From the NCBI GenBank assembly GCA_020086605.1, contig JACBWW010000087.1, forward strand, positions 822,629 through 886,628: DNA of 64,000 bases, in the 5' to 3' direction. Below are positions 45,732 to 56,100 of this stretch, piece after piece (position 1 is the stretch's first letter; each line of letters opens with the position of its first letter). Source of the DNA: Lanius collurio. Its lineage: Eukaryota; Chordata; Aves; Passeriformes; Laniidae. The notes under the pieces were generated by a model. It was given only the letters and a program-made list of their open reading frames with translations, made no database searches and had not been told where the DNA came from. Position numbers and translations under genes: made by a program.

Positions 45732-45890
45732 TGGCTCTTTTGGCTTCTACTGTCCCAGCTGATGACTGATATTTCTCTTTCTTAGAAGAAGGGGAAGGAC
45801 AACACCATCTTCCACCCAAAGCCCTTCCCCTTCCTCTAGCAGCATTCCTGCCATTTACATTAAAGGCTATAACGGGTTGGAGTAAATGGA
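45732..45890 (-). repeat. Right arm of the inverted repeat pair
   Basis: Reverse complement of 44060-44206 with few substitutions. Its main difference is an extra CCTTCCCCTTCTT-like stretch (about 45784-45800 region), itself a near-copy of adjacent arm sequence. Similarity fades just outside the CCAACC end and just inside the GGAACC/GAGCC end. No target-site duplication is evident at the outer edges. Confidence 0.9.
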
Positions 45891-46645
45891 GCAGGTTTGC
45901 AATTAGTTTTCCAAGTACTTATCTCATTAAAGTAAATGAATTATTGATTTAGTGACACTCATGCTTTTAGTGAGCGGCACAGTGCCATCCCTGCTCTGTT
46001 CTGGCTCCCCGCAGCCGGCCCTTGCACGCCTGCTCCCGTGAGCACACATGTATGGGCACGTGGGCAGCGAGTGACCGCTCTGCCTGCCCCTTGGCTTTGG
46101 AGCCAACACAGCCAATGCTGGGCATGTTGAGGTGTGGCTGGGAGCAGAGCCTGCGGGGCGGGATGGGCTGCAGCCCTGCTGGCTGAGTGCTATGCCCTGG
46201 AATGCTGCTGTGGACAAGGCAGCTGTGCCCGGACGCCTCCTGCCAACCCATCCCTGCTGGGCAGAGGGAGGGAGGAAGGCAGCTCACCCGTGCCACCGAC
46301 GCTTGGCTCGCTCAGGGTCTGTTAGTGCAGCACAGGGCTGGCATGGGCTGCCAGGCAGTGTGAGGGGACCGGAGCTGCCTGTGGCTCCTCCAGCCATCCT
46401 GACACTTGCAAGAGCATGGAACAGGGTGTGTGGGGGGGGGGGGGGGCAGGTGCTCAGGACTAGCAATGTCTGGGAGAGTGTGGATGCAGGAGGATGAAGC
46501 ACTGGTGGGCTGTGCTGGAGCCAAATATTCATGGCTGAACCTGCCACTCCTAGCTAGTTGCTGATTCAGCGCTTTTGCACCTCTCTGTACAGAGATTTAA
46601 TCTCTCCTGTAAGATAAAATACTCCATTAATGGAAACCTGCCTGC
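45891..46645. other. No gene; AT-rich patches at both ends
   Basis: AT-rich at 45891-45970 (TCATTAAAGTAAATGAATTATTG) and 46525-46640 (AATATTCATGG, ATTTAATCTC, CCATTAATGG), with GC-rich sequence and the G run between. Confidence 0.45.
46432..46446 (+). repeat. Poly-G run (15 G)
   Basis: Fifteen consecutive G, the second such run in the window. Possible quadruplex and likely length-unstable. Confidence 0.9.
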
Positions 46646-46649
46646 TCTG

Positions 46650-47515
46650 AGCTGCCCCTTGGCACTGTCCAGGCAGGAAAGGCTGCGCTGTCCTGCTGAG
46701 GCTGTCGATGCTGGCAGCACAACCGGACACGCTCTCCTGTAGCTCCTGTGCCCCGTGTTGAGGGGGGTGGGATGAGGGGCTGTGGGTGGGATGCCAGTGG
46801 GATGAGCCAGGAGTGCCAGGCTCCTCCAGCGGTGCCTGCTGTGCCAGCCGGTGCCACGTGGCTCTGCCGGTGGGTTCCATGAACGACTCAGGCACTGGGA
46901 AGCGCTTTGATCTCCTCGCCAGCAGGAAGGAGGTGGTGATGCCACAGGAGCCGCAGTCACCAGATGGGAGGAGGTGCCAGTGACCAGCAGAAAGTGCAGG
47001 AAGGATTTTGGCTGGGAGGTTCACAGCTGTTGCTCAGGCGGAGCTTGGTGACCAGCAGTGGTGGCGGGGGCTGTGCCGAGTGTCGCAGTGCCACAGGTCA
47101 CCTCTGCCCCCGGGGGACCTGCACGGGAGCTGGTGCTCAGCCCTGTGCCGGGACCCTGCTGGGTCCCACAGCCATATCAGGGAGGGGGTTCCCAAAGTGA
47201 GGGCAGCGCCATGTGTTGTCCCTGTTCCCAGGATGGGACTGCTCTTTCCAGACCTGAGCTTCTGGTTGGAGGACTCTCCTGAGCAGTCCTAGAGCTGTCC
47301 TGGTGATGGTCCCTCACCCGTCCCACCAGGGCTCCTCTGGGTGCTGCCCAAGCATCTCGTGTCTCAGCTCTTGGCCAGCAGTGTGAATAGGCCCTGACTT
47401 GGCCATGGCAGAGCAGGGCAGGGGTGAAATGTGTCCTGAGAGCTGCTGTGCCAGTGCCAGCCTCTGCCCCAGCCCCAGCCCCTGCCCCTGCCCCTCCTGC
47501 CCCTGTCTCCAGCGC
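46650..47515. other. No recognisable gene
   Basis: GC-rich. CCCCTG/CCCAG pyrimidine-rich repeats lie at about 47460-47510. Confidence 0.45.
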
Positions 47516-47519
47516 TGCT

Positions 47520-47860
47520 GGGAACGGGATGTTTTATATTCCTTAGCTGAAAAAAAAAAATCCCTTCTCATTTAATTAAAAATGTTGACATTGTGCCTGG
47601 CCATCCCGCCTGCCGGAGAAGGTGGTTATAAATTAAACATTAAACCTTTAATGGCCCATAAAGAAATATTCGCTGCTGTTCTGTATATGGGGATATAAAT
47701 AGAGAGGGCTGTGGGGGGAGGGGTGGGACATTATTGTTCCTCAGCCAGATAATCTTTGCTAATGAATTTAATTAAAAGAAAAATTAATTTAGGATTTTTG
47801 GTGGAGGGAACGAGGGTTAAAATGTACTTTGAGAAGCTACCAAGAAGTTTGCCAGCAGAT
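47520..47860. promoter_or_regulatory. Strong candidate conserved element
   Basis: Long AT-rich block: CATTTAATTAAAAATG, GGTTATAAATTAAAC, CATTAAACC, CCATAAAGAAATATTCG, CAGATAATC, AATGAATTTAATTAAAAG and AAATTAATTTAGG. It holds several paired TAAT cores. No reading frame. Confidence 0.45.
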
Positions 47861-47869
47861 CAGAACCAG

Positions 47870-48780
47870 GCCTGCCTCAGGTTGCAGCGTGAGGATAAGG
47901 AGTGTTGAGGCACAGCTTTCATGGGATTCGTGCAGCTGGGTGACACAGGTTGCATTTCTTGTGCAGACCCCATGATTTACATCCAGGTGGTTTTAGCTGG
48001 GTTGGGATCACCTGTTCTGGCAGGGGGTCCCTTTGAGGCTTTGCGAGGTTCCAGGTAGAGCTAGTCAGGCAGACCTCTGCCAGAAAAGCAGACTGCAGCA
48101 AGAAGCCCCCAGTAATGCCCAGAGCTGCTCCTGACTACCTCCCATCAGTGCTCTGCCAGGGGTTTCCCTCTCCCACTCTGGAGACATACAGACAGGGAGG
48201 CTCTGGCTGAACATCCTGCTCCCTGCAGTGCCAGGACCACCAGAGATTTCTGCCTGGGCTGGAGCTGGGCTTGGCAATTCCCTGTCTGTGCCAGCAAGTG
48301 TGGCACATCCCAACTGAGGCACATCCTGGCTGCCGGGCCCCACGTTGCTGTGGGGAGCTTCTCAGAAGGCGCCTTCCTTGGGAAATGCGTTTGGGAAATG
48401 CAGCGTTACCCATCGCTGAGCCTCCCCCAGGAGTGTGCGGCGTCAATTATTCATTGCAGAACAGGCAGACTGGGCTCCCAGCACTCCCAGCACTCCCAGC
48501 CCCGCTGCCAGAGTGCTCTGGGCCTGCGGTGCCGTCTCCTGATCCCAGCCAGGATTGTGGTGGGTGCTTCCTTGGTGAAGCTGTGGCAGAGCTTAGGAGT
48601 GGTGGCTGGGGGCAAGCAGCTCTGCCAGGCCTGCAGGTGCAGGGCTGTCACCACACTGCTGGGAACCAGGGAGTTCCCAACTATCTCTTTTAGGACACCT
48701 ACATCCCACAGCTGGGTCTGCCCTGGCCTGGGGGGAGGGGAGACCCCCAGCCTGGCAAATGCATCGTGCTGGGTGAGAGT
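47870..48780. other. No recognisable gene
   Basis: GC-rich; contains CAGCACTCC repeated three times at about 48479-48505. Confidence 0.45.
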
Positions 48781-48784
48781 GTTT

Positions 48785-48915
48785 GGAGGGTTTTTATCAT
48801 AAGAGTGCTAATGGAAGTCAGCACCAGCCTAATGAGCTGTACTCCTCCATGAATCTGATTCATTGAGGCAGGAATTACCATAATTGATTATCCCACTGCG
48901 AGGCTGAGAACCGTG
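48785..48915. promoter_or_regulatory. Putative conserved element
   Basis: Low-GC patch with TTATCATAAGAG, GCTAATGGAAG, CTAATGAGC, CTGATTCATTGAGG and ACCATAATTGATTATCC (paired homeodomain/PBX-like). Confidence 0.35.
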
Positions 48916-49204
48916 TTTGCTAACACAAGTGCCTGGGAGCAGTCTCTGTGCTTCCTGAGCCACCACCAGAGCGGCCTCCGGACCCTCCGTCGGCCATGTG
49001 CTCACTGGGATCAGCCGTGAGCCTGGAGCAGCATCCAGGCACAGGACCCACACTTGGCACCCTCATCTTGGGGTGCTGCTCCTGCAGTGGGCGCTGAGCA
49101 TCACAGCTCCAGTGGCTGGGAGCAGAGCTGTTGGGCAGGTGGGACTCAGCACTTCCAGGCCTCCAAAGCAGCGGGTACAGACACACACAGCCCCCCCTCA
49201 TTGG

Positions 49205-49370
49205 TTAACCACTCCCGGGATGTATCAGCCATTCTCATTATTTCTGAGGGTATAACATGATTGATGAATGTTTGCATTGGCCATGCTGCGAAAGCCAATT
49301 AGTTGAAGTGCAGCTTTCAGGAAGTTTTCTTTGAAATTTGGCTTAATTTCCAAGACGTGCCCAGAGCCAG
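49205..49370. promoter_or_regulatory. Putative conserved element
   Basis: Low-GC patch with GGTTAACC, TCTCATTATTTC, CATGATTGATGAATG (PBX-like), CCAATTAGTTG and GGCTTAATTTCC. Confidence 0.35.
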
Positions 49371-49379
49371 GACAGCAGC

Positions 49380-49790
49380 GGAGCCGTGTGCCGCAGGGAT
49401 TGCTCTCATAGGAGCGTGTCACTGTGCTGGGGTGGGCAGAAGGTTTGGGACTCACCAACCCAGATGTGCAGCCAGCACTTCGGTGACAGCTGTGCCCTGT
49501 CCCACCCCGTGGGGGTGCGTGGGGCTGTGCTTGCAGGGTTCTGGGGGAATCGAGGGAGGGGCCCATGGTCTGTGGGAGCTGGGTTGGGTTTGAGGTGCAC
49601 TGGGGGAGCTGAAGGAGGTGGGGGGGAATTCCTGTGCCCATCATACTGGGCATGGTGCTGGTGGGTGCTGATACTACTTGGCCACCCTGGGCTGAGCCCC
49701 TGACCTGGCCACCAGCTCCTGACCAGCACAGATTTCCCAGTGCCTGGGGAATAACACTCATGTCCACGCTCATATCCCAACGTTGTGCAG
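49380..49790. other. No recognisable gene
   Basis: GC-rich spacer, background frames only. Confidence 0.45.
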
Positions 49791-49871
49791 TCAATCAGAA
49801 GACGGCATTGACTGTAACAGTGATGATGATCATTGATTTTAATTCTTACTCCTCTTCCCTGTCTTTTCTAG

Positions 49872-49916
49872 AGAGCCCAGTGCAAGCGCCGCGGGAGGAG
49901 CTGGGCTGCATAAAAG
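49872..49916 (+). other. Candidate internal exon, 45 nt, strong acceptor and good donor
   Basis: Upstream lies an AT-rich, intron-like stretch with a long pyrimidine tract ending in TTTTCTAG at 49871. The segment ends AAAAG followed by GTATGG at 49917. Two frames are open; the one reading SPVQAPREELGCIK looks the more protein-like but matches nothing I know. The first frame stops at TAA near the 3' end. Length is a multiple of three, as expected for a skippable exon. It lies on the same strand as, and 3 kb upstream of, the first exon at 53 kb, so it may belong to a longer isoform or to a separate transcript. Confidence 0.3.
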
Positions 49917-49919
49917 GTA

Positions 49920-52555
49920 TGGAGGGTTCGGATCCCAATGGCTGCATTGGGCTCTGCCTTGGCTGCTCCCGGGGTCCCTCCTGCACGCTAAACCTGCATG
50001 TGTGGGGCTGGCAATGGGTGCTAGATGCTGGGCCAGCCAGAGCAGGGTAGCACCCTCAGCCTGTGGCACAGGGATCAGGCAGTGGCTAGTGGGAACAGAG
50101 CTGTGCATGGGGGAAGGGACAGGAGGAAGGCTGCCTGCTCCCCTCTGCCAGTGGCCCCCGGATCCCCTCTGGTATTGAGCCCCCACGTAGGTGTGATGTG
50201 AAGACGTGAATCCTGTGTGAGGAGAGCTGAGGCTGACTTGCCTGTGGGTGTCTGAGTGTGCTGACTTGCTGTCTGTCCGTACTCTGTGTGACTCCCTGGA
50301 GAAGACAGGCGCCCTGTCCTTCACTGGGGGCAAAGAGCAGCCCACAGCCCCATTCTGGCCCTGACCTGGCAGTTGCCCACTGCAGGAGATATTTGTTGCC
50401 AGGGTTCTGGGAGGCGTCGCAACAGCTCAGTGACCCCAGGCTGAGGCAGGTCATGGCTGATGTGTGTGAAAGGTGGGCCAGACTAGATGCCCTCTGCCAG
50501 CCTGGTGCCCACTGGTCAGGTGTGGATGGCTCCTTCCTGTCCTACCCTCATATTGCTGGACTTCACAGCAGTGGGAGGATCCCATCACAGGGGCGACTCC
50601 ACATCCCCCCAAGGTCCATCCCACTGAGTACAGTACAACCCGTGCTCCCCCATCAAAGCCAGTGGAGCAGAGGAGCAAAGAAAGCCAAGGGGCTGGAGAG
50701 GATGAGTCTGGTGCGTCCATTGCTCTGGGCCCTGGCATGGGCTGGGGGTGCTGGTGGGACCGTGGGGTGATGGGGGCCAAGGCAGTGGCACTGCACTACA
50801 GGAGATGCCAACATGCAACATGAAGAGGTGTCTGGCAGGGGAACACTCCCGTCCTTGGCACATATAGGACAAGGATGGAGGTGACCTGCTGGGAGGGGAC
50901 TGGGGTCTGGAAGGGTCCTGAGATCTCATGGGAAATGTGGAAAAAGAGCTACTAGAAGGAGCCGAAAGGCTGGGTGGGAGCAGGGCTTGCAGGCAGCACG
51001 AGCCAGGACGAATGGGACGAAGGCTGGGCTGTGGCTGTGAGCATGGGGGGCACATGCTGGTCAGCCGCAGTGGGGAGGGCTGTGTGCCCCCACCTCTGGC
51101 ACCCGTGTCTTTACTGATGTCTTGGTGGTTCAGTTCCTGTGCTGAGGCAGGGGCTTTGCTCCCTCCCAGGGTCCTGCTGTGTGTGGGGTCGAATGTCACA
51201 GATCAGTCCTGGGGCTGCGGGGGACTGGCTGCTGGAACGCACTGGACTGTGGCCACTGGCTGTGTCTGGAGAGCCGTGTCCACAGCAGAGGGGAGGGCAG
51301 TGGGATGGGTGTCCTGTGGCTCAGCTGCCCCATGCCCAGTCTGCGTGGGAGGTTTGAGATGTGCCACAGGGGCTCTGAGCTCTGTTTGTGCAGGTGTGGG
51401 GGGCTGCAATGGGAGAGGGTGGAATGGTGCCGGGAAGAGAGCTGGGGAGGTGCTCCTGCTGCTGCCTCTGCCCTGGCTCCAGGACAGTTCTGCGCCCTGC
51501 CCAGTGACCCCCCAGGTTTTGTCTGCTGGCGATGGAGGGGTTCCATTCTGCTGCACTGGGGCCCTCTGTCTGTCCCACACAGCAGGGCTGGGGGGTCTGG
51601 CAGGCTGAGGGGGACCCCAAGTCACAGCTGGTGCTGCATTTACAGGGCACAGAGAGAGGGGAAAGGGTTTGGATCACTGAGATATAAGAAGGAGCAGGGA
51701 GCCCCCCACCCCAGCTTCCTGCAGTTGCTTTATCACCCTCTCCTGGTGCTGAATTATTGAGAGTGTTGCTCTCGTTTATTGCCGTGCTGGAGGAGAGCTG
51801 CCTCCAGCCTGGTGCTGCTCTGAATATGATTATGGGGCTGGAGATGTCAGAACCAACTGGGCCCTGGAGACCAATCTGCTGCCCCCCTCACTCCTCTGTT
51901 TCCCTTATCCTTATTTATTCCCTCACTGCCATGCCTAGTTCAGTGCTCATGGTCCCCTTGCTCCTTCCACTGCGCCGTGCCCCTGGAGGACAGAGATTTA
52001 GTTCCTGAGGAGCAGCACTGCTCGTCTGCTGAGCCTGCACTGTGTGCCAGGAGTGGCTGGGGCTTGTGCCCAGGACCCTCAACTTATCCCCATGGGCCGC
52101 TCTGTGGCCAGCTCTTCGCTGTGTCCCCTGTCCGGTCATGCTGCTCTGTCCCGGGGTTCTGCTGGGGGGGCAGTGCTGGGGCTCAAGGAATGCGTGGCTG
52201 TCCTGGCATTGGTGGGGATTTCTGGGTGCCCTCTCATGCAGGCCATGGTGGCCACATCCCGAGCTACACAGACCATCCCATTGCTCCCCACCACACACGG
52301 CAGGGGGCTCATGGATGTTGGCTCTATTCCCCTCGGGCCACTGCTCGGCTGCTCCCAAAAAAGTGGGGGACGCCAGGCCTCCCAGGACAGATCATCACAG
52401 CTGGACCACGGCTGAGCATCCCTGCCTGCCAGGACCAGCGACGGGAGCAGGGGGTTATGGAATCCGCTGCGGCCGGTGGGGGCCAAGAGCTGGCTGGCAC
52501 CTCGCAGGTTAACTGTGAGCGGCGGATTCCCTTATTGACAGGGTAGCTTGAAAAA
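49920..52555. other. No recognisable gene
   Basis: GC-rich. A segment at about 50365-50500 ending in GGCCAGACTAGATGCCCTCT faintly recalls a CR1 3' end but is too short to call. No exon pair was recognised. Confidence 0.45.
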
Positions 52556-52559
52556 TGCT

Positions 52560-53082
52560 GAGGCAGGACATTGGCTCCTCGGAGTGTCAGCGGGAGCCCA
52601 CGCTGCGCCAGCGAGCGCCCACACTGCCGCTGTCGTGGCCCCCAACGCCCAGCCTGGTCCCGGACCCCCTCCCCAGCACCCCTCTTGCCCCTGGGGTTGG
52701 CGTCCCCGCACATGCTCGTCCTTCCCTTTGCTCCTCGAAGGCACTGGAGAGGATTTAATTATTTTCTTCCTCTCCCATTTTTCCCTGGGGAGGATAAGAC
52801 GCTGCCCACCGGGGCTAGCCCGCGGCCGCCCTCCGGCCCCTGCCCTCCGAAGCAGCGTGTCGGAGGCTGGACACCGGCTCTGAACCGCGGCGAGCGCTCA
52901 CGCCGCGAGGGAGGGAAGTGAGAGCGCAGGGCTCCGGGACTGCCGGCCCTCGGCGCTGGAGCCCAACAGCCGGAGGGGACAGAGCCCACCCAGGAGGAGC
53001 GGTGGCCAGTGCAGCCCGCGTCGGGAGCAGCCCATCGCCCTCCCACCGACCCCCGCAGAGTGCCTCAGCCCCGGCCGCTGAC
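52560..53082 (+). promoter_or_regulatory. CpG-island promoter and 5' UTR of first exon A
   Basis: CpG density rises sharply from about 52790 to 53060, preceded by TTTAATTATTTTC and a pyrimidine tract at about 52755-52790. No ATG occurs from about 52720 to the triple ATG at 53083, consistent with a clean 5' leader. The transcription start is not determinable; about 52780-52900 is likely. The block ends at the coding start of exon A. Confidence 0.55.
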
Positions 53083-53100
53083 ATGATGATGTATTTTTGG
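53083..53100 (+). CDS. First coding exon A (partial gene, six codons, unidentified)
   Basis: Three tandem ATGs (53083, 53086, 53089; G at -3 of the first) begin the frame MMMYFW, which ends exactly at a donor (TGG then GTAGGT at 53101), phase 0. The preceding 280 bases contain no ATG and are CpG-rich, as expected for a first exon. The rest of the protein must lie in exons beyond 64000. Exon B at 60 kb is also phase 0, so the two could be alternatives joined to the same second exon. I do not recognise the peptide. A downstream start in the next exon would make this exon effectively untranslated. Confidence 0.4.
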
Positions 53101-56100
53101 GTAGGTACCGCCGCCAAGGGTGGGCACTTCCCTCCCTATCTGCTGAGGTTTCGCTCAGAATTGGGGTGGTGCAACTGTCCAGGGAGAGCTTCCCCCTCTG
53201 GTCAGCCACTCACTGCCCACGGCTGGCAGCAGCAGGCAGGAGATGGGCTGCAGTGCTGGAGACAGGCCAGGTGTTGGGAAGGAACAGGGCAGCAGACAGG
53301 GGTCCCTGCCTGGACACTGCAGCTTCATCCCTGCTGAGGGCACCCCCCGCTGCCTTCCTGCCTCTGCACTGCTCTGTCCAAGCCCCCTGTGGTGCCGGCC
53401 ATGGGCAGAAGCTGCCTCCTCTGCCTGGCACCAAACCCTTGCCCCGGCTGTACTTTGGTGGTCACTGGTGGGCTCTGGCACCCGCCCAGGGGCTGTCCTG
53501 GGAGGGGACACATGTTTGTGGTGATAGTGGGACATTCAGGTGATGGGTCTGTATGGAGCAGCAGCCCCCTCTCACGGGGTCTGTGCCCCATGTGTGCCCA
53601 CCCAGGATCTTGGCAGATACTTGTGGGGCAGCCCCCATATTTGATCTCAGGCCTGAAATTCCTGAGGCTACAGAGGGGAACTTACCATGGGGACCCTGAG
53701 CCCCCTGAGATCCCCTTGTGGACCCCAAAGTCCCTTCACAGCAGTCCCTGCTCAGGGGTTTTGAGGCTTGGGAGTACTGCATAGTTTTGTTCCCCTACTG
53801 AGCCCAGAGTGAGGCATGGCTGGGGAGTGGGCTGGGTGCAGGGGGCTCAGCTCTCCCTGCACTAGTAGAGCACACAGGCCATGGCTGGAGGGGGGACAGG
53901 CTGAGACCTACCTGGCCATCTCAAGAACTTTGTGCAGAGGTGGAGAGGAGGGGACGTTACCGGGTCTGTCCAGGCTCTTTGCTTGGGGCTGGATGTGGGT
54001 GTGAGCCCCAGTCTGGGTGCAGCTGGGACAGTGAGCAGAGGGGAAGGGGCTGGAGCCAGCAGTACCCGATGGAGCTACACTTCCTCCCCAGAGCCGCAAG
54101 AGCTGGGCTGTATCAGGCTCTATGCCATCTGAGGGTCTTCCCATGGCATCCCTGCCCACCAGCTAGGGCTTAAAGCACCAGCTCCTTCCAGCTGCTCCCT
54201 CCTGCTCCCTCGGAGATGGCAAGGGGCTGGGGGGCTACAGCAGTCTGATGGGGGTTACATGCTCCAGGGAGTTGTGCTCCCCTGGATTTGGGAGCAGGGA
54301 ACAGAGTGAGCAGAGTCAGGCAAAGGAGAATGTGGGGCAAGGAGCTTATGGGGAGGAGGAAGAGGATAATGCGAATTCACTGTTTTTCAGGGAAGCAGCT
54401 TTCAGGTGTAAGGTGCTTTGTCATGAGGGATGTTGGTGCTGCCACGGTTCTAGAGCCTGGCGAGGCTGGCACAGCCTCCTGCCTCGGTGCTAATTCTGGT
54501 CAGGGACTTAACAACCCACCACAGCTGCGAGAGCAAAGCAGAGCTTCTGCTCGTGGTTCCGTTGGTGCCGTGGGGCTTTGCAGAGCATGTCCGAGCAGGC
54601 ACGGACAGTGTGGGGTGCCTGTGCCCAAGGGAGCTCCAGGCACAGCTGGCTGTGGGGCAGCAGCGCCTCAGGGTCTCTGTTCCCTGTCCCACGCGGTGCA
54701 CAGAGCCAGCCAGCCTGGGATGGCTGGTCCTGGCACTGCATGGTGGCATCCCCAGCTCTGCTGGGAAAGGCGGGGCGAGGGCTGTGCTCCCGGCAGAGCA
54801 GTGAGTGTCGTTTCTTGGCATTGTGGGCGTCTCTCTGTCTTAGCGTGGGAGGAAGTGGAGGGTCTGGTATCCCTGCATGGCGCAAGTGCTCAGTCATCAA
54901 CACCTCAACAGGCTGAGATGCCAAAGCAAAATGTCTTCAACAGAACAGTAATTCCAGAGAAATCAAGAGTGTATGGGGTAGGGGAAGAAAGAGTCTGTAA
55001 ATACTCTTTATAAAGTTTGCCCTGGGTCACAGCGCCTGTTTAACACTAACATCCTGTTTGTGCATTTAAAAACTCTTATTATGAGGATGGAGTGTTTACT
55101 TCAGGAGTGCCTCCAGCCTGGTGCTCCCCCATGCCCACCTCACTTCTCACCTGTCTGCTGCTCAGGTGGATCCCAGCCCACACTGGCAGTGCCACACACA
55201 CCCCTACTTGGAGTGGCTTGGACCCCTCCTGTTGTGTCCCATGTGGCAGATACCACCCTAGAGGCTACTGCTAAAGCCTCCCAGCAGGCTGTGAGGCACA
55301 GCTGCCTGCCAGTTCAGAGAGCTCATTTTCTTAGGAACCCTTTGTCAGGCAGTGGAGCAGGTCTCAGGGAAGAGGAGGACTCTGGGAATGCAGCATTTTG
55401 GCTTCCTGGTCTGCAGTTGCTCCTTCCTTGCATCATCCTCTACCAGTCCTGCGTCACCCTTCATCATTCCTTCCTCCTTCTTGATCTGTGCTGGGCTTGG
55501 TGGTGGTGGTGGCCCCAGCCTTGGTGGTGGCTCTGGCCCCAGTGGTGGTGGTCATGGTCCTGGCCCCAGTGACCCTGCAAGCACAGTACAGATGTTTCCC
55601 CTGCTATGCCCCCTGGCACTGCCCACCCAGCCCATAAGCTTGAGGTGCTCAGCAGCAGCTGCTCTGCCACGGTGCTGTTGCTGCAGGTTAATTCTCATTA
55701 AATCCAGGGAGCCTAATTGCCATTTCATGTAAATATTTTGTCAAGTGAAAGGGCTTCAGGAAGGGTGGTGCAGGCAGAGGCGAGGAGCCAGGCACAGTGA
55801 CAGGCTCTGGCTCATCCTGCCCAGCCAGGGGTGTGAGCTGTGTCCCTGTGGGAGCTGCTGTGCCTCCTGCAGGGAGCCAGAGCGTGGATGTGACTGGCTG
55901 CTGGAGGTCCCTGTGCACCAGTTGTTCGTGCTGGATGACGGGGGACATGGCATGGCTACAAACAGGTGCCATTTTGTGGAGAGCACCAAGGGTCCCAACC
56001 AGGTTTTTTTCCCTGGATCCCGTTAAACTTCCATGTGCTTTCCGTGCATTTCTGCTTCTGTCCTACTGCCACAGCTGCTGTCTCAGATACTGGCTGTGGT

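Noticed and set aside
50365..50500. Possible second CR1 3' end (GGCCAGACTAGATGCCCTCT)
   Set aside because: Only the last twenty or so bases resemble a CR1 end; the upstream body cannot be followed.
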